From an uncultured Verrucomicrobiota bacterium (GTDB lineage: Bacteria; Verrucomicrobiota; Verrucomicrobiia; Limisphaerales; UBA9464), in assembly GCA_903925515.1 (NCBI GenBank), contig CAIYFP010000179.1, positions 1-27,714 on the forward strand: DNA of 27,714 bases, in the 5' to 3' direction. The position numbers were made by a program, and so were the translations under genes. Under the pieces are notes generated by a model. That model had not been told where the DNA came from. It worked only from the letters and a program-made list of their open reading frames with translations, and did no database searches. This document shows, piece by piece, positions 16,824 through 25,696 of the stretch (its first letter is position 1; each line of letters begins with the position of its first letter).

Positions 16824-18368
16824 TCACGCCGTGACGTCGCTCGCGTGCACATCCAGCACGCCCTGCGCCTCCCTCAGCAACCGCTGGCGCTCCTCCGCCG
16901 GCCTCGTCTCCCATGCTCGCACCATCGTGGCCATGCGCGGGTTCGACCGAAAGCGGTCCGCATGCACCGCGATGAAACGCCAGTAGAGCAGGTTGAACGG
17001 GCAGGCATCCGGGCCTGTTCGTTCCTTGGGACTGAACCGGCACCCGTCGCAGTAGTCGCTCATGCGGGAAATGTAGGCCCCTCCCGCCGCGTAGGGCTTC
17101 GTTGCCATGAAGCCGCCGTCCGCGTGCAACGCCATGCCAAGGACATTGGCTGCCATCACCCAGTCGTGCGCGTCCACGTACATCTCGTTGAACCATCCCA
17201 ACGCCTCGTCCGGGCGCACGCCCGCAAGCAACAGGAAGTTCCCAAGGACCATCAAGCGCTGGATATGGTGGTTGTACCCCGTCCCCAACGCCTCCCCAAG
17301 GCACGTCGCAAGGCATCTCATCTCCGTGCGGCCCGTCCAGAACCAACCCGGCAGCGGCCGGCCCGCACCCAGGCCGTTCACCCGCCCGTAGTCCTCGCCC
17401 TTCAGCCAGTACACCCCGTTCACGAATTCCCGCCAGCCCACCACCTGGCGCACGAAACCCTCCGCCGACGCCAATGGCACCCGCCCCGCCCTCCATGCCT
17501 CCTCCGCCGCGCGCGCGCATTCCAGCGGACGCAGCAATCCAAGGTTCAGCATCGGCGTCAGCATCGAGTGAAAAAGCCAAGGCTCGCCCGCGACCATCAA
17601 GTCCTCAAACGCCCCAAACTCGGGCAGCCGCTCCCGGACGAATCGCTCCAGCCATCGCAACGAGCCCGCCCGGTCCACCGGCCAGCCAAAACCCTCCGCC
17701 TCTCCCGGGTGCGCCCCGAACTCCCGCTCCACCATCCCCATCACCTCGCGCGTCACCGCGTCCGGCGCCTCCCACCCTGCCCCGGCCGGACGCGGGCAAC
17801 CGGCCTTCCTCCATTCCCGGATGCCCAGCCGGTTCTCCGCGTCGAGGTTCCATGCCCCGCCAACCGGCCCCCCCTCCGCGTCCATCAACAACCCGTGCGC
17901 CCTCCGGACCCTCCGGTAATGATGCTCCATGAGCAGGCGCCGCGAATCCCCCGCCCACGAGCGGAACTCGTCACGGCCCACAAGGAACAACGTGTCGGGC
18001 ACCATCTCCAGTCGCGCGCCGCTCCCCTCGACGATCCGGGGCAGGACCCGGGTCGTCGTCCAGTCCGAGGGCGCCATCACCCGGATCGTCTCCGGCTTGA
18101 ACCGCCTCACATGGCTTTCCAGCGCGGCGCCAAACGAGCCCGTGTCCTCCAGCCGGTGATAGTCCACCTGCCAGCCCGCCGCCCGGAGTTCCCCCGCGAA
18201 ATGCCTCATCGCCGAGTACACAAGCACCAGCTTTCGCTTGTGGTAACGCCGGTGCGCTCCCCGCGCCCTCGACTCCACCATCAACACCACGTCCCGGGCC
18301 CGATCAAGGCCCGCCATGGCCCCGCCATCCCTGCTCAACTGGTCACCCAACACCCATCCCGTCCGCAT
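16824..18368 (-). CDS. FeS-type (6-4) photolyase/cryptochrome
   Basis: This 514-residue flavoprotein belongs to the deoxyribodipyrimidine photolyase-related family (PhrB-like, FeS-BCP), which repairs UV (6-4) photoproducts using light. Four cysteines, Cys352, Cys440, Cys443 and Cys456, match the order and spacing of the [4Fe-4S] ligands of Agrobacterium PhrB. The block GYNHHIQRLMVLGNF holds the paired histidines (367-368) of this group. The N-terminal part (GWVLGDQLSRDGG) is the expected Rossmann-like domain. The start at 18368 is chosen because it begins that domain and gives the usual family length. The gene lies between an esterase and the cytochrome remnant on the same strand. The protein looks complete and functional. 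Confidence 0.92.
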   Translation of the reverse strand: MRTGWVLGDQLSRDGGAMAGLDRARDVVLMVESRARGAHRRYHKRKLVLVYSAMRHFAGELRAAGWQVDYHRLEDTGSFGAALESHVRRFKPETIRVMAPSDWTTTRVLPRIVEGSGARLEMVPDTLFLVGRDEFRSWAGDSRRLLMEHHYRRVRRAHGLLMDAEGGPVGGAWNLDAENRLGIREWRKAGCPRPAGAGWEAPDAVTREVMGMVEREFGAHPGEAEGFGWPVDRAGSLRWLERFVRERLPEFGAFEDLMVAGEPWLFHSMLTPMLNLGLLRPLECARAAEEAWRAGRVPLASAEGFVRQVVGWREFVNGVYWLKGEDYGRVNGLGAGRPLPGWFWTGRTEMRCLATCLGEALGTGYNHHIQRLMVLGNFLLLAGVRPDEALGWFNEMYVDAHDWVMAANVLGMALHADGGFMATKPYAAGGAYISRMSDYCDGCRFSPKERTGPDACPFNLLYWRFIAVHADRFRSNPRMATMVRAWETRPAEERQRLLREAQGVLDVHASDVTA

Positions 18369-18476
18369 GGCCGCACCATGGCCCCAAATCCGCCGCGTCC
18401 AAGCGCACTTCCCGCCCGCTGCCCTCGCAACGCTCCTGCCAGCACGCACGCGCCCGCTCCCAACGGCCCTTCCCCG

Positions 18477-19544
18477 TCACCGCCACCCGTCCCACAGCCA
18501 GACCAGCGTGTCCGCAAGGTCCGCACGGAAGACGCGCGGGTCGCAGTGCCCCGTCGCGCGGCTGTACACGGAACGGTATGGGTACCCCTTCGCCTTCAAC
18601 GCCGCCGCCGTCCGCGCCCCGGCCATCACCCAGTTGTGGTAGGTCGCCTCGGCATCCTTCGCGCGGAGGTCGTTCTCCGAGACATGCGTGAAGATGCGAA
18701 GCGGCTTCCTCCGCCCCGTCTCGATCAGCCGCATCCCGGAATGATACTCCCATGCCCCCAACGGATACGCCGCCTCCTCCGGCGCGTCGTCGTCCTGCTG
18801 GTCCACGAACGTCCCCGAGTAGGCCGCCACCCGACGGAACAGGTCCGGTCGAAACCACGCCATGCTCAGCGCCGCCGCCCCGCCCGAGCTGCATCCAAGG
18901 ACCGCGCGCCCCCACGGGTCCCGTGTGAACCGCAGCCCCGGGTACTCCGCCCGGATTGCCGGGTCCGCAAGGACCGCCGCGAACACCTCCTCCTCCACGA
19001 ATCGGGCCAACCGCCCCGACAGGGTGTCGTACTCCAGCCCTCGCTCGCTGTTCTTCCCGTCGTCCCCCCCGTTCTCGACCGCAATCGCGACGAACGCCGG
19101 CAGCCGCCGCCCCTTCACGCCCGGGCCCGATAGATTGTCCAACGCGTTCCGGACAAGGTTCAACGGCCCCGGCCCATCATGGATCACCAGCACAGGCGCC
19201 GCCGTCCCGTCCCGGTACGACGCCGGCACGTACACGAACACCCGGCGCTCCGTCCGCACCGGCTTCCGCCATGGCTCCAAGGTCGCGTCGTCGCCCCGAA
19301 ATACCCGGCTCTCCGAGAGCCGCATTCGCACCTCAAAGCTCTTCCCCACGGGCCGACCCCGCGCCTCAAGGTCCGGGTCCACCCGATACTCCGGCCCAAT
19401 CACGACCTGCGCGCCTGCCGCGTCGCCCCCGGGACGAACCGCGCAGCCCCCACCCCCCACCCCCATCCAGGCCACCATGACACCCGTCGCCATCCCCCAA
19501 ACCCTCGCCGCCAAACCCCGCGCTCCATCCCATCGATATCCCAT
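18477..19544 (-). CDS. enterochelin-esterase-like alpha/beta hydrolase
   Basis: This protein of up to 355 residues belongs to the esterase-D/Fes-like family, alpha/beta hydrolases that cleave esters such as siderophore or sugar esters. The nucleophile is Ser219 in GCSSGG. His333 in ATGHCDP and probably Asp292 in SENDLR complete the triad. FVYVPASYRDG and VLVIHDGPG are typical N-terminal blocks. A hydrophobic start and the sequence GVGGGGCAV suggest a signal peptide and possibly a lipoprotein, although the lipobox is poor. In-frame ATGs a few residues downstream could be the true start. It begins seven bases after the stop of the response-regulator gene and is probably co-transcribed. No siderophore genes are nearby, so that substrate is not implied. 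Confidence 0.85.
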   Translation of the reverse strand: MGYRWDGARGLAARVWGMATGVMVAWMGVGGGGCAVRPGGDAAGAQVVIGPEYRVDPDLEARGRPVGKSFEVRMRLSESRVFRGDDATLEPWRKPVRTERRVFVYVPASYRDGTAAPVLVIHDGPGPLNLVRNALDNLSGPGVKGRRLPAFVAIAVENGGDDGKNSERGLEYDTLSGRLARFVEEEVFAAVLADPAIRAEYPGLRFTRDPWGRAVLGCSSGGAAALSMAWFRPDLFRRVAAYSGTFVDQQDDDAPEEAAYPLGAWEYHSGMRLIETGRRKPLRIFTHVSENDLRAKDAEATYHNWVMAGARTAAALKAKGYPYRSVYSRATGHCDPRVFRADLADTLVWLWDGWR

Positions 19545-19551
19545 GCCCCAA

Positions 19552-21084
19552 TCATGTCCCGGCCGACACGCGCATGACCAGCGTCGTCAAGTCGTCCGCC
19601 GGTGCTTCCGGCGCCGAATGCGCTCGCACCGCCTCCAGCAACCGCGTCACCAGTTCCAGGGCCGTGCATCCCGCGCTCGCCTTCACCAACGCTCCCGCCC
19701 GCTCCATCCCGAAGCACTCGACCCCGCCCGCATCCAGCGCCTCGTCAATCCCGTCCGTCACCAGCAGCAACGTCTCCCCCCGCTCCAGCCACCGCTCCTC
19801 GCTGCTCACATACACCGCGTCCGCTCGTCGCCCCAAGGGCGGACCGGTCCGCCTCAACGACGCCCGACGCTCCCCGTCCGTCCCGTACAGGACCGCCTCC
19901 GGATGCCCGGCGCTCGCGTATGTCATCCGACGCGTCACCGGGTCCACCCGCACGAGGATCATCGTGATGTACCGGTCCTTCCCAAGGTCCTCGGCCAACG
20001 CACGGTTCGCCGCCGTCAACAGCAAGCCCGGGTCCCCCACGTCCCGCGACAACAACCGCAGGTACGCCCGCGCCTCCGACATCAACATCGCCGAGGCCAC
20101 GCCGTGCCCCGAAACATCCGCCACCACAAGGCCCACCGCCCCGCCCGGCAGCGCAAGGTAGTCAAAGTAATCCCCGCCGGCCGACTCCGCCGGCACCGAC
20201 GCCCCCGCGAATTCCAGTCCATCCAGCCGGGGCGGCGCGTGCGGGAACAGCCGTTGCTGGATTTCGCGCGCCGCCGCGAATTGCTCCCGGCTCCGCACCA
20301 GCTCCGCCTGCTGCGCCAGCCGCAACGAGATGTCCCGGGCAAACGCAACCACCCACCGCCGCCCGCCCGTCGCCATCTCCGTGAACGCAATTTCCACCGG
20401 AACCGTCGTCCCGTCCGGCCGCATCGCCACCGTCTCCATCACCCGCGTCATGGGATCGTTCGCCGCCTCCCACCACGCCCCCGCACGGACCCCCGGCGGC
20501 TGCAACGCATCCATGGTCAACCCTACCAACCCCGACGGATCATGGCCGAACACCGCCCGCACCGCCGGGTTCGCAAACTGAACCACGCCCCCAAGGTCCA
20601 TCAGCAACACCGCGTCCGTGGAGTTCTCCCAAACCGACCGATACCGAAGCTCCGACTCCCGCAGCTCCCGCTCCGCCTCCCTTCGTGCCGCCCGCACCCG
20701 CGCCTCCCTTAGCTCGCGGGCCACGGCCGGCACCAGCCGCCCCAGCGAACCCTTCGCAAGGAAGTCGTGCGCCCCGGCGTCCATGGCCCGGATCGCCACC
20801 CCCTCCGAGATCTCCCCCGACACGATGATGAACGGGATGTCCTGCCCCGTCTCCTTCAGCACCGCCAAGGCCTCCGGTGCGCTGAACCGCGGCAGGTTGT
20901 GGTCTGACAAGATCAAGTCCCATGTCCCCTCCGCCAGCGTCGCCGCCAACGCCTCGCCTGTCTCCACCCGACGATGCTGCACCTGCCAACCCCCCGCCCG
21001 CAGCACGTTGTGCAAGACCAACGCGTCGATCTCCGAGTCCTCGACGATCACCACCCGAACCAACGGCCGTTCCGGCGCGCTCAT
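19552..21084 (-). CDS. response regulator with PAS and PP2C/SpoIIE phosphatase domains
   Basis: This 510-residue signalling protein has three domains. Residues 8-125 are a receiver with VVIVEDSEID and phospho-acceptor Asp61 in LSDHNLP. Residues 142-255 are a PAS sensor (ELRYRSVWENSTDAVLL). Residues 265-508 are a PP2C/SpoIIE Ser/Thr phosphatase with metal-binding aspartates in GGDYFDY (Asp305), VADVSGHG (Asp323), TDGIDEAL (Asp444) and ADDLTTL. Such proteins dephosphorylate an anti-sigma-factor antagonist once the receiver is phosphorylated. The start at 21084 begins the receiver properly and is preceded by GGGGAAG about six bases upstream; the open frame extends to 21222. No histidine kinase or anti-sigma partner lies in the window, so its targets are elsewhere. 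It heads the seven-gene minus-strand run. Confidence 0.93.
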   Translation of the reverse strand: MSAPERPLVRVVIVEDSEIDALVLHNVLRAGGWQVQHRRVETGEALAATLAEGTWDLILSDHNLPRFSAPEALAVLKETGQDIPFIIVSGEISEGVAIRAMDAGAHDFLAKGSLGRLVPAVARELREARVRAARREAERELRESELRYRSVWENSTDAVLLMDLGGVVQFANPAVRAVFGHDPSGLVGLTMDALQPPGVRAGAWWEAANDPMTRVMETVAMRPDGTTVPVEIAFTEMATGGRRWVVAFARDISLRLAQQAELVRSREQFAAAREIQQRLFPHAPPRLDGLEFAGASVPAESAGGDYFDYLALPGGAVGLVVADVSGHGVASAMLMSEARAYLRLLSRDVGDPGLLLTAANRALAEDLGKDRYITMILVRVDPVTRRMTYASAGHPEAVLYGTDGERRASLRRTGPPLGRRADAVYVSSEERWLERGETLLLVTDGIDEALDAGGVECFGMERAGALVKASAGCTALELVTRLLEAVRAHSAPEAPADDLTTLVMRVSAGT

Positions 21085-21516
21085 GCTGACTTCCCCCCCG
21101 GACAGCACAACGCCCCGCCATCCCCTCCTCGCAAGGGGTATTCCGTCCGAGTCAAGGCGGTGTCGCAATTCGGTCCCCGACAAGCCGAGGAGCCCGCAAC
21201 GCGCCCATCCCATGCGAAGCAACGAGGCCAGGACCTTGCCCCGGCGGATGAAGCAGCCCCAAGCACCCCCGTTTCAACCGGATCGTCCTCGCAAGGGCCT
21301 GTCCCATGGCATGGCTTCCTCCCCACGCACCCCACGCTCCCAAGATCCGGCTCCCCCGTCACGCCCACAGTTCCGCCAAGGGCCCACGCGCCCGGAATCC
21401 CATGGGCTCCCCATACGCTTCAACCTCCTTGCGGCCGTCGTGGCACCCGTGAACTCACGCGCACCCCTTCGCTTCCTCACCCCCCCATGGCGTCCGGCGT
21501 CCCACCCGTTCACCGC
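21085..21516. other. intergenic region upstream of the response-regulator gene
   Basis: About 430 bp separate two minus-strand genes. It should carry the promoter of the response-regulator run, but I find no convincing -35/-10 pair. A GG-N10-GC element near 21135-21150 on the minus strand is too degenerate to call as a sigma-54 site. Open frames here are not protein-like. Confidence 0.4.
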
Positions 21517-21981
21517 TCACCGCTCACCCCTCGCAGGCGTACCCGTGGCCGGCCCTCGCCCGCCCCGCAGGTACTTGTGGCAGCTCACGCACGACACCGT
21601 CATCTGCGTGTACGCCAACGTCGCCCCATCCATGTTCTTCTCCGCCGCCGCACGCGACATCTCCGCCGCCGCACGCCGGAACTCGGTCGTGAACAGCTCG
21701 TACTCCGGCGTCTGACGGGCCGACCATCCGCTCGCATGGCTCAGCTTCACAAGCCGGTCCGATGCCGAGCGCATCAACGCGTAGTCTTGCAGCGCCAACC
21801 CCTTCAATGCCTGCTGCGAGAGCGCCAGCTTCTCTCGCATCACCTCCGCCGTGAGCCGGTCGCCCCCGGTCTCGCTGGCTCCCCCAACCCGTGCCGACGC
21901 CACGGCGACCCATGCCGCCAGCACAAACACGCTGCCCCACCCCATCCTCCGTCCATCGCCCTTCATCCACTCATTCTTCAT
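21517..21981 (-). CDS. small one-haem cytochrome c
   Basis: This 154-residue protein has an N-terminal signal (MGWGSVFVLAAWVAVASA) and one C-terminal haem motif CVSCH (131-135) in QMTVSCVSCHKYLRG. The helical body and the position of the haem motif near the C-terminus resemble the cytochrome c' type fold. It is thus a periplasmic electron carrier or small-ligand binder. The start at 21981 lies 33 bp after the P-type ATPase stop; ATGs at 21990 and 21966 are alternatives. Co-transcription with the ATPase suggests a link to metal supply for haem or copper proteins. The partner oxidase is not in the window. Confidence 0.8.
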   Translation of the reverse strand: MKNEWMKGDGRRMGWGSVFVLAAWVAVASARVGGASETGGDRLTAEVMREKLALSQQALKGLALQDYALMRSASDRLVKLSHASGWSARQTPEYELFTTEFRRAAAEMSRAAAEKNMDGATLAYTQMTVSCVSCHKYLRGGRGPATGTPARGER

Positions 21982-22013
21982 CCCAACCATGGCCACCGCA
22001 GACCGCTCCTTGT

Positions 22014-24725
22014 TCAATCCTGTTCCCCCCTTGCCCGCCGCGCTTCCCATCGCCATCCCGCCATCGCCACCCGCGCCGCCTCCAATGCCCCGCAGCCCAG
22101 TCCCATGCCCGCAAGCATTCCCAACGTCATGCCCCCCCACGCCGCCACGAACTGCCACCGGCTCATCGGCTCCAGCCATCCCACCGCCGCCCCGCCGCCC
22201 CACGCCATCCCAGCAAGCATCGTCGCCGACAACCACCCCGCCGCCATCCCCCGCCCGATCCATCCCCGCCATCGGCTCACCATCCCCCACATCCATGGCA
22301 ATCCCCCTGCCAACATTCCCGCCCACATCCAGGGCACGCGCCAGCCCGCCTCGAAGTAATGATGCGACCGGCAACACAGGCAGACCCCCTTCTCCATCAC
22401 CACCCCAAAACCCGCGTCCACCCACCAACCCATCAACATCATCAAGTTCCCCGGGCCCAGCATCCCCGCCGTCATGCGACCCACGCGCCCCAACCTCCCC
22501 GAAGCCAACACCCACGCCGCCCCCGTCACGCACGCCACCCCGATCCCCAGCGCCTGCCCGACGCCCATCGCCCCCAGCCATGCTCCCATGGGCGCCTGCA
22601 ACGCAAGGCTCCCCGCAATCATCCATTCCTCCCATCCCCTCCCGACCGTCGCGTCGCCCACCCCATTCTCGCAACGCGCCCCCCGGACCGAACGCCATGC
22701 CACCACCACGCTCGATCCCGTCATCAACAGCGCCGCCCACACCGGCCCCAGCACCCCCAACGCCGCCATCGCCATCCCCAGCACGTTGTAACCCACCGCA
22801 AACACAAGGCTCCCGTCCACCGCCCGCAGCGCACCCCGCGAAACCCCCAACGCCTCCGTCACAAGGTCCAGCCTCCCGGCCCCAATCTCACCGTCCGCCA
22901 ACACCCGCGCCGTCGCGCTCCCTTCCATCACCGCCAACCCCACGTCCGCCGCCCTCAACGCCATCCCGTCGTTCAACCCATCCCCCACAAACAACACCCG
23001 CCCGCCCCCCGCCCGAATCTCACGAACCCGCGCCGCCTTCGCCTCCGCCGTCATCGAGCCGTTCAAGCGCACCCGGCCGCCGCAACCAAACGCCTCCAGC
23101 CGACCCGGCGCATCCCCGCTCAACACCTCCACGCAGCAACCCATCCTCTCCCAGCTTCGGACCCGCTCCTCCCAGCAAGGCAACCGCCGCTCCCGCACTC
23201 GCGCCACCCCCACCACCTCCCCGTCCACCGAGAACGCCAGCCGCGCGTCCCCGTCCCCTGCCCCCGCCAACGCTCCCATGCCCTCCTCCCCGCACGTGCC
23301 CGCCCACTCCAAACGGCCCGCACGAACCCTTCGCCACGCCCCGTCCGCCTCACGCGCCTCGCCCTCGATCCCCGCCCCTGCCACCCACGACACCCCCCGT
23401 ACCTCCACCTTGCCGCGCTCGTCCCGGGCGACACCCGCAAACGCCCCGGCCCACACGCCCCCTGCCCGCGCCTCCAAGGCCGACATCCAACCCAGCCATC
23501 GCCTCCGGTCCGCCTCCCCACCCACCCCCACAAAGTCCACCAGCACCGGCTCAAGGGCCGTCAACGTCCCCGTCTTGTCCACGCACACATGGGTCACCCC
23601 GGCCAACCGCTCCACCGCCGACGCCCGCCGCAGCCTCACCCCGCGCGTCGCCAGCACCGACAACGCGCTCCACAGCCCCAAGGGCACCGACAACCCGAGC
23701 GCGCACGGGCACGCCACCAACACCACCGACAACGCCCGGTACACCGCCGCCCCCGGACCCAGCCGCTCCCAGCCCAGCACCAGCGTGCCCGCCGCAACAC
23801 CCAGCACCACCGGCAGGAACCATCCCGCCCAGCGCGTCGCTCGCCCCCACGCCGCCGTCTCCTCCACCGTGTCCCGCGCCTCGCGCAACAACGCCATCAA
23901 TGCTTCCAGCTCCCCTCGCCCGCCGTCGCCCGTCACCTCCACCTCCAGTTCCCCGTCCAGCGCCACCCCGCCCGCCCGCACCGCGTCCCCCGCACGCTTC
24001 ACCACCGGCAACAATTCCCCCGTCAACGCCGACTCCTGCACCCACGCCGTCCCCCGAACCACCACGCCCCCGTTCGGGATCGCCTCCCCCAGCCCCACCC
24101 GAATCCGCTCCCCGGCCCGCACCGACGCCGCCGACATCTCCTCCCCACGTCCATTCCCATCCACGCGCCGCGCCGTCCCAAACACCTTCTCCAAACGCCC
24201 GGCCTCCTCCATCGCCCGCGACCGCGCCGTCGCCGTCAATGCCTTCCCCACCGCGTGCACCGTGACCAAGACCGACACCACCTCGTAGTACACCGCGCCG
24301 CGCCCCGTGACGCTCGCCTGCACCGAGGCCGCCATCGCCGCCATCGCCCCCACGATGAACAACCACTCCACGGCCATCCGCCCACGCGCCGCGCACCGGC
24401 ATGCCTCCCGCACAAGGCCAGGCCCCAGCAATCCCAGCGCCACGCATGCCCCCGCAAACAACCCCCCGTGCACCCATGCTCGCCCCGGCCCGTCCGGCCC
24501 GTCCACGTTGGCCGCCAGCCCCAGCAACATCGACTGACCCGAAACCAGCGCGCCCGCCCCAACCCGCCACCACCCCGAAATGGCCTTCCCTCCGCCATCC
24601 TCACGCGCCACCCCGCCCCCCTCCGCCAAGACACGGCAGCCATAGCAACAGAAGTCGCCGCTCCTTGCCGCCCCCCCGCAATACCCGCACACCGCCTGCT
24701 TCTCCAGTCCCATGCTCATCCCCAT
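22014..24725 (-). CDS. heavy-metal P-type ATPase with C-terminal membrane extension
   Basis: This 903-residue cation pump is of the CcoI/FixI-like P1B class, which usually moves copper. The N-terminus has a cysteine-rich metal-binding motif, CGYCGG...CCYGC (13-30), but no recognisable HMA domain follows. Core motifs are TGE (235-237), CPC in ACPCALGL (339-341), phosphorylated Asp383 in DKTGTLT and GDGLND (581-586). Where P1B pumps have an HP motif (expected near 420-428), this protein reads ARAGGVWAG. Residues 698-903 add about six hydrophobic segments rich in Met and Trp, with the motif CLCCRSHH, which I do not recognise. The start at 24725 is preceded by GGAG and AAAGGG. The cytochrome gene follows at 33 bp. 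Confidence 0.88.
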   Translation of the reverse strand: MGMSMGLEKQAVCGYCGGAARSGDFCCYGCRVLAEGGGVAREDGGGKAISGWWRVGAGALVSGQSMLLGLAANVDGPDGPGRAWVHGGLFAGACVALGLLGPGLVREACRCAARGRMAVEWLFIVGAMAAMAASVQASVTGRGAVYYEVVSVLVTVHAVGKALTATARSRAMEEAGRLEKVFGTARRVDGNGRGEEMSAASVRAGERIRVGLGEAIPNGGVVVRGTAWVQESALTGELLPVVKRAGDAVRAGGVALDGELEVEVTGDGGRGELEALMALLREARDTVEETAAWGRATRWAGWFLPVVLGVAAGTLVLGWERLGPGAAVYRALSVVLVACPCALGLSVPLGLWSALSVLATRGVRLRRASAVERLAGVTHVCVDKTGTLTALEPVLVDFVGVGGEADRRRWLGWMSALEARAGGVWAGAFAGVARDERGKVEVRGVSWVAGAGIEGEAREADGAWRRVRAGRLEWAGTCGEEGMGALAGAGDGDARLAFSVDGEVVGVARVRERRLPCWEERVRSWERMGCCVEVLSGDAPGRLEAFGCGGRVRLNGSMTAEAKAARVREIRAGGGRVLFVGDGLNDGMALRAADVGLAVMEGSATARVLADGEIGAGRLDLVTEALGVSRGALRAVDGSLVFAVGYNVLGMAMAALGVLGPVWAALLMTGSSVVVAWRSVRGARCENGVGDATVGRGWEEWMIAGSLALQAPMGAWLGAMGVGQALGIGVACVTGAAWVLASGRLGRVGRMTAGMLGPGNLMMLMGWWVDAGFGVVMEKGVCLCCRSHHYFEAGWRVPWMWAGMLAGGLPWMWGMVSRWRGWIGRGMAAGWLSATMLAGMAWGGGAAVGWLEPMSRWQFVAAWGGMTLGMLAGMGLGCGALEAARVAMAGWRWEARRARGEQD

Positions 24726-24787
24726 CCCTTTCTCCCCCGCGCCCCGCTCACCGCCCCCCGCTGCCCTTCCCCACGGATTTGCGCTTG

Positions 24788-24808
24788 GAATCCATCGCCG
24801 AATCCATC
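24788..24808 (+). promoter_or_regulatory. direct repeat upstream of pseudopilin gene
   Basis: GAATCCATC occurs twice, its copies starting 12 bases apart, in the 105-bp region between the divergent P-type ATPase and pseudopilin genes. The spacing is about one helical turn, so it could be an operator for either gene. The copies are short and chance is possible. Confidence 0.2.
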
Positions 24809-24830
24809 CCAACATAGGCTGCAACGTCCC

Positions 24831-25661
24831 ATGAAGTTCATGCCACGAAGGCACGCCGCCTTCACGCTCATCGAGTTGCTCGTCGTCATCGCCATCATCG
24901 CCATCCTCGCGGGCATGCTCCTCCCCGCCCTCGGCAAATCCAAGAGCAAGGCCCAGGGCATCGCCTGCATGAACAACCTCCGCCAGATGGGCGTCGCCTT
25001 CAAAATGTACCCCGACGACAACCGCGACTGGCTCGTCAAGCCGGGCAACAGCGGCACCGAGCCCTACGCATGGGTGCAAGGCTGGCTCGACTTCAACCCC
25101 TCCAACTCGGACAACACCAACACCACCCAGCTCGTGGACCGACGCAAGGCCACCTTCGCCCCCTACCTCCCCAGCGCCGCTGCATACAAGTGCCCCGCCG
25201 ACCGCTCCACCGTCACCATCCGCGGCACCCGCCATCCCCGCGTCCGGTCCATGGGCATGTCCCAGGCCATCGGCGGACCCGGCCCATGGCTCCAGCCCGG
25301 CGGCATGAACGACAACCAACGCAAGTACAAGGTCTTCCTCAAGGAGTCCGACCTCGGCGCCCCCGGCCCCGCCAACGTGTACGTCCTCCTCGACGAACAC
25401 CCCGACTCCATCAACGCCGGCGGCTTCGCCAACACCATGGTCGAGAACCCCAACAGCGCGACCATCGTGGACTTCCCCTCCAGCTACCACAACGGCGCGG
25501 CCGGCATCTCCTTCGCCGACGGCCATGCCGAGATCCGCAAGTGGGTCGATCCACGCACCAAGCCCCCCGCACGCTACAACAACACCCTCCAGCTCAACGT
25601 CCCCAGCCCTCGCAACATCGACATGGTCTGGCTCTCCGAACGTACCACCGTTGCCAACTAG
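24831..25661 (+). CDS. prepilin-like protein with DG-H C-terminal box, copy 1
   Basis: This 276-residue protein has the prepilin leader AAFTLIELLVVIAIIAILAG, cut by a PilD-type peptidase, and a single N-terminal helix. The body ends with YHNGAAGISFADGHAEIRKW, the H-x9-DG box found in large paralog families of Verrucomicrobiota and Planctomycetota. It should sit at the inner membrane or in a pseudopilus facing the periplasm; a precise role is unknown for the family. The residue before the cut is Ala instead of the usual Gly. The start at 24831 gives a short basic leader (MKFMPRRH); 24840 is an alternative. A second copy follows after 35 bp. Confidence 0.88.
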   Translation: MKFMPRRHAAFTLIELLVVIAIIAILAGMLLPALGKSKSKAQGIACMNNLRQMGVAFKMYPDDNRDWLVKPGNSGTEPYAWVQGWLDFNPSNSDNTNTTQLVDRRKATFAPYLPSAAAYKCPADRSTVTIRGTRHPRVRSMGMSQAIGGPGPWLQPGGMNDNQRKYKVFLKESDLGAPGPANVYVLLDEHPDSINAGGFANTMVENPNSATIVDFPSSYHNGAAGISFADGHAEIRKWVDPRTKPPARYNNTLQLNVPSPRNIDMVWLSERTTVAN

Positions 25662-25696
25662 TCCCCGCCCACCGCACCCCACACGCACGACACGCC

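Noticed and set aside
21130..21155. Possible sigma-54 promoter (GG-N10-GC) upstream of the response-regulator gene
   Set aside because: Only about half of the -24 element fits and no enhancer-binding protein is nearby.
21891..24800. Very long + strand open frames opposite the P-type ATPase
   Set aside because: They are Pro/Ser/Arg-rich antisense shadows of a gene with intact ATPase motifs.
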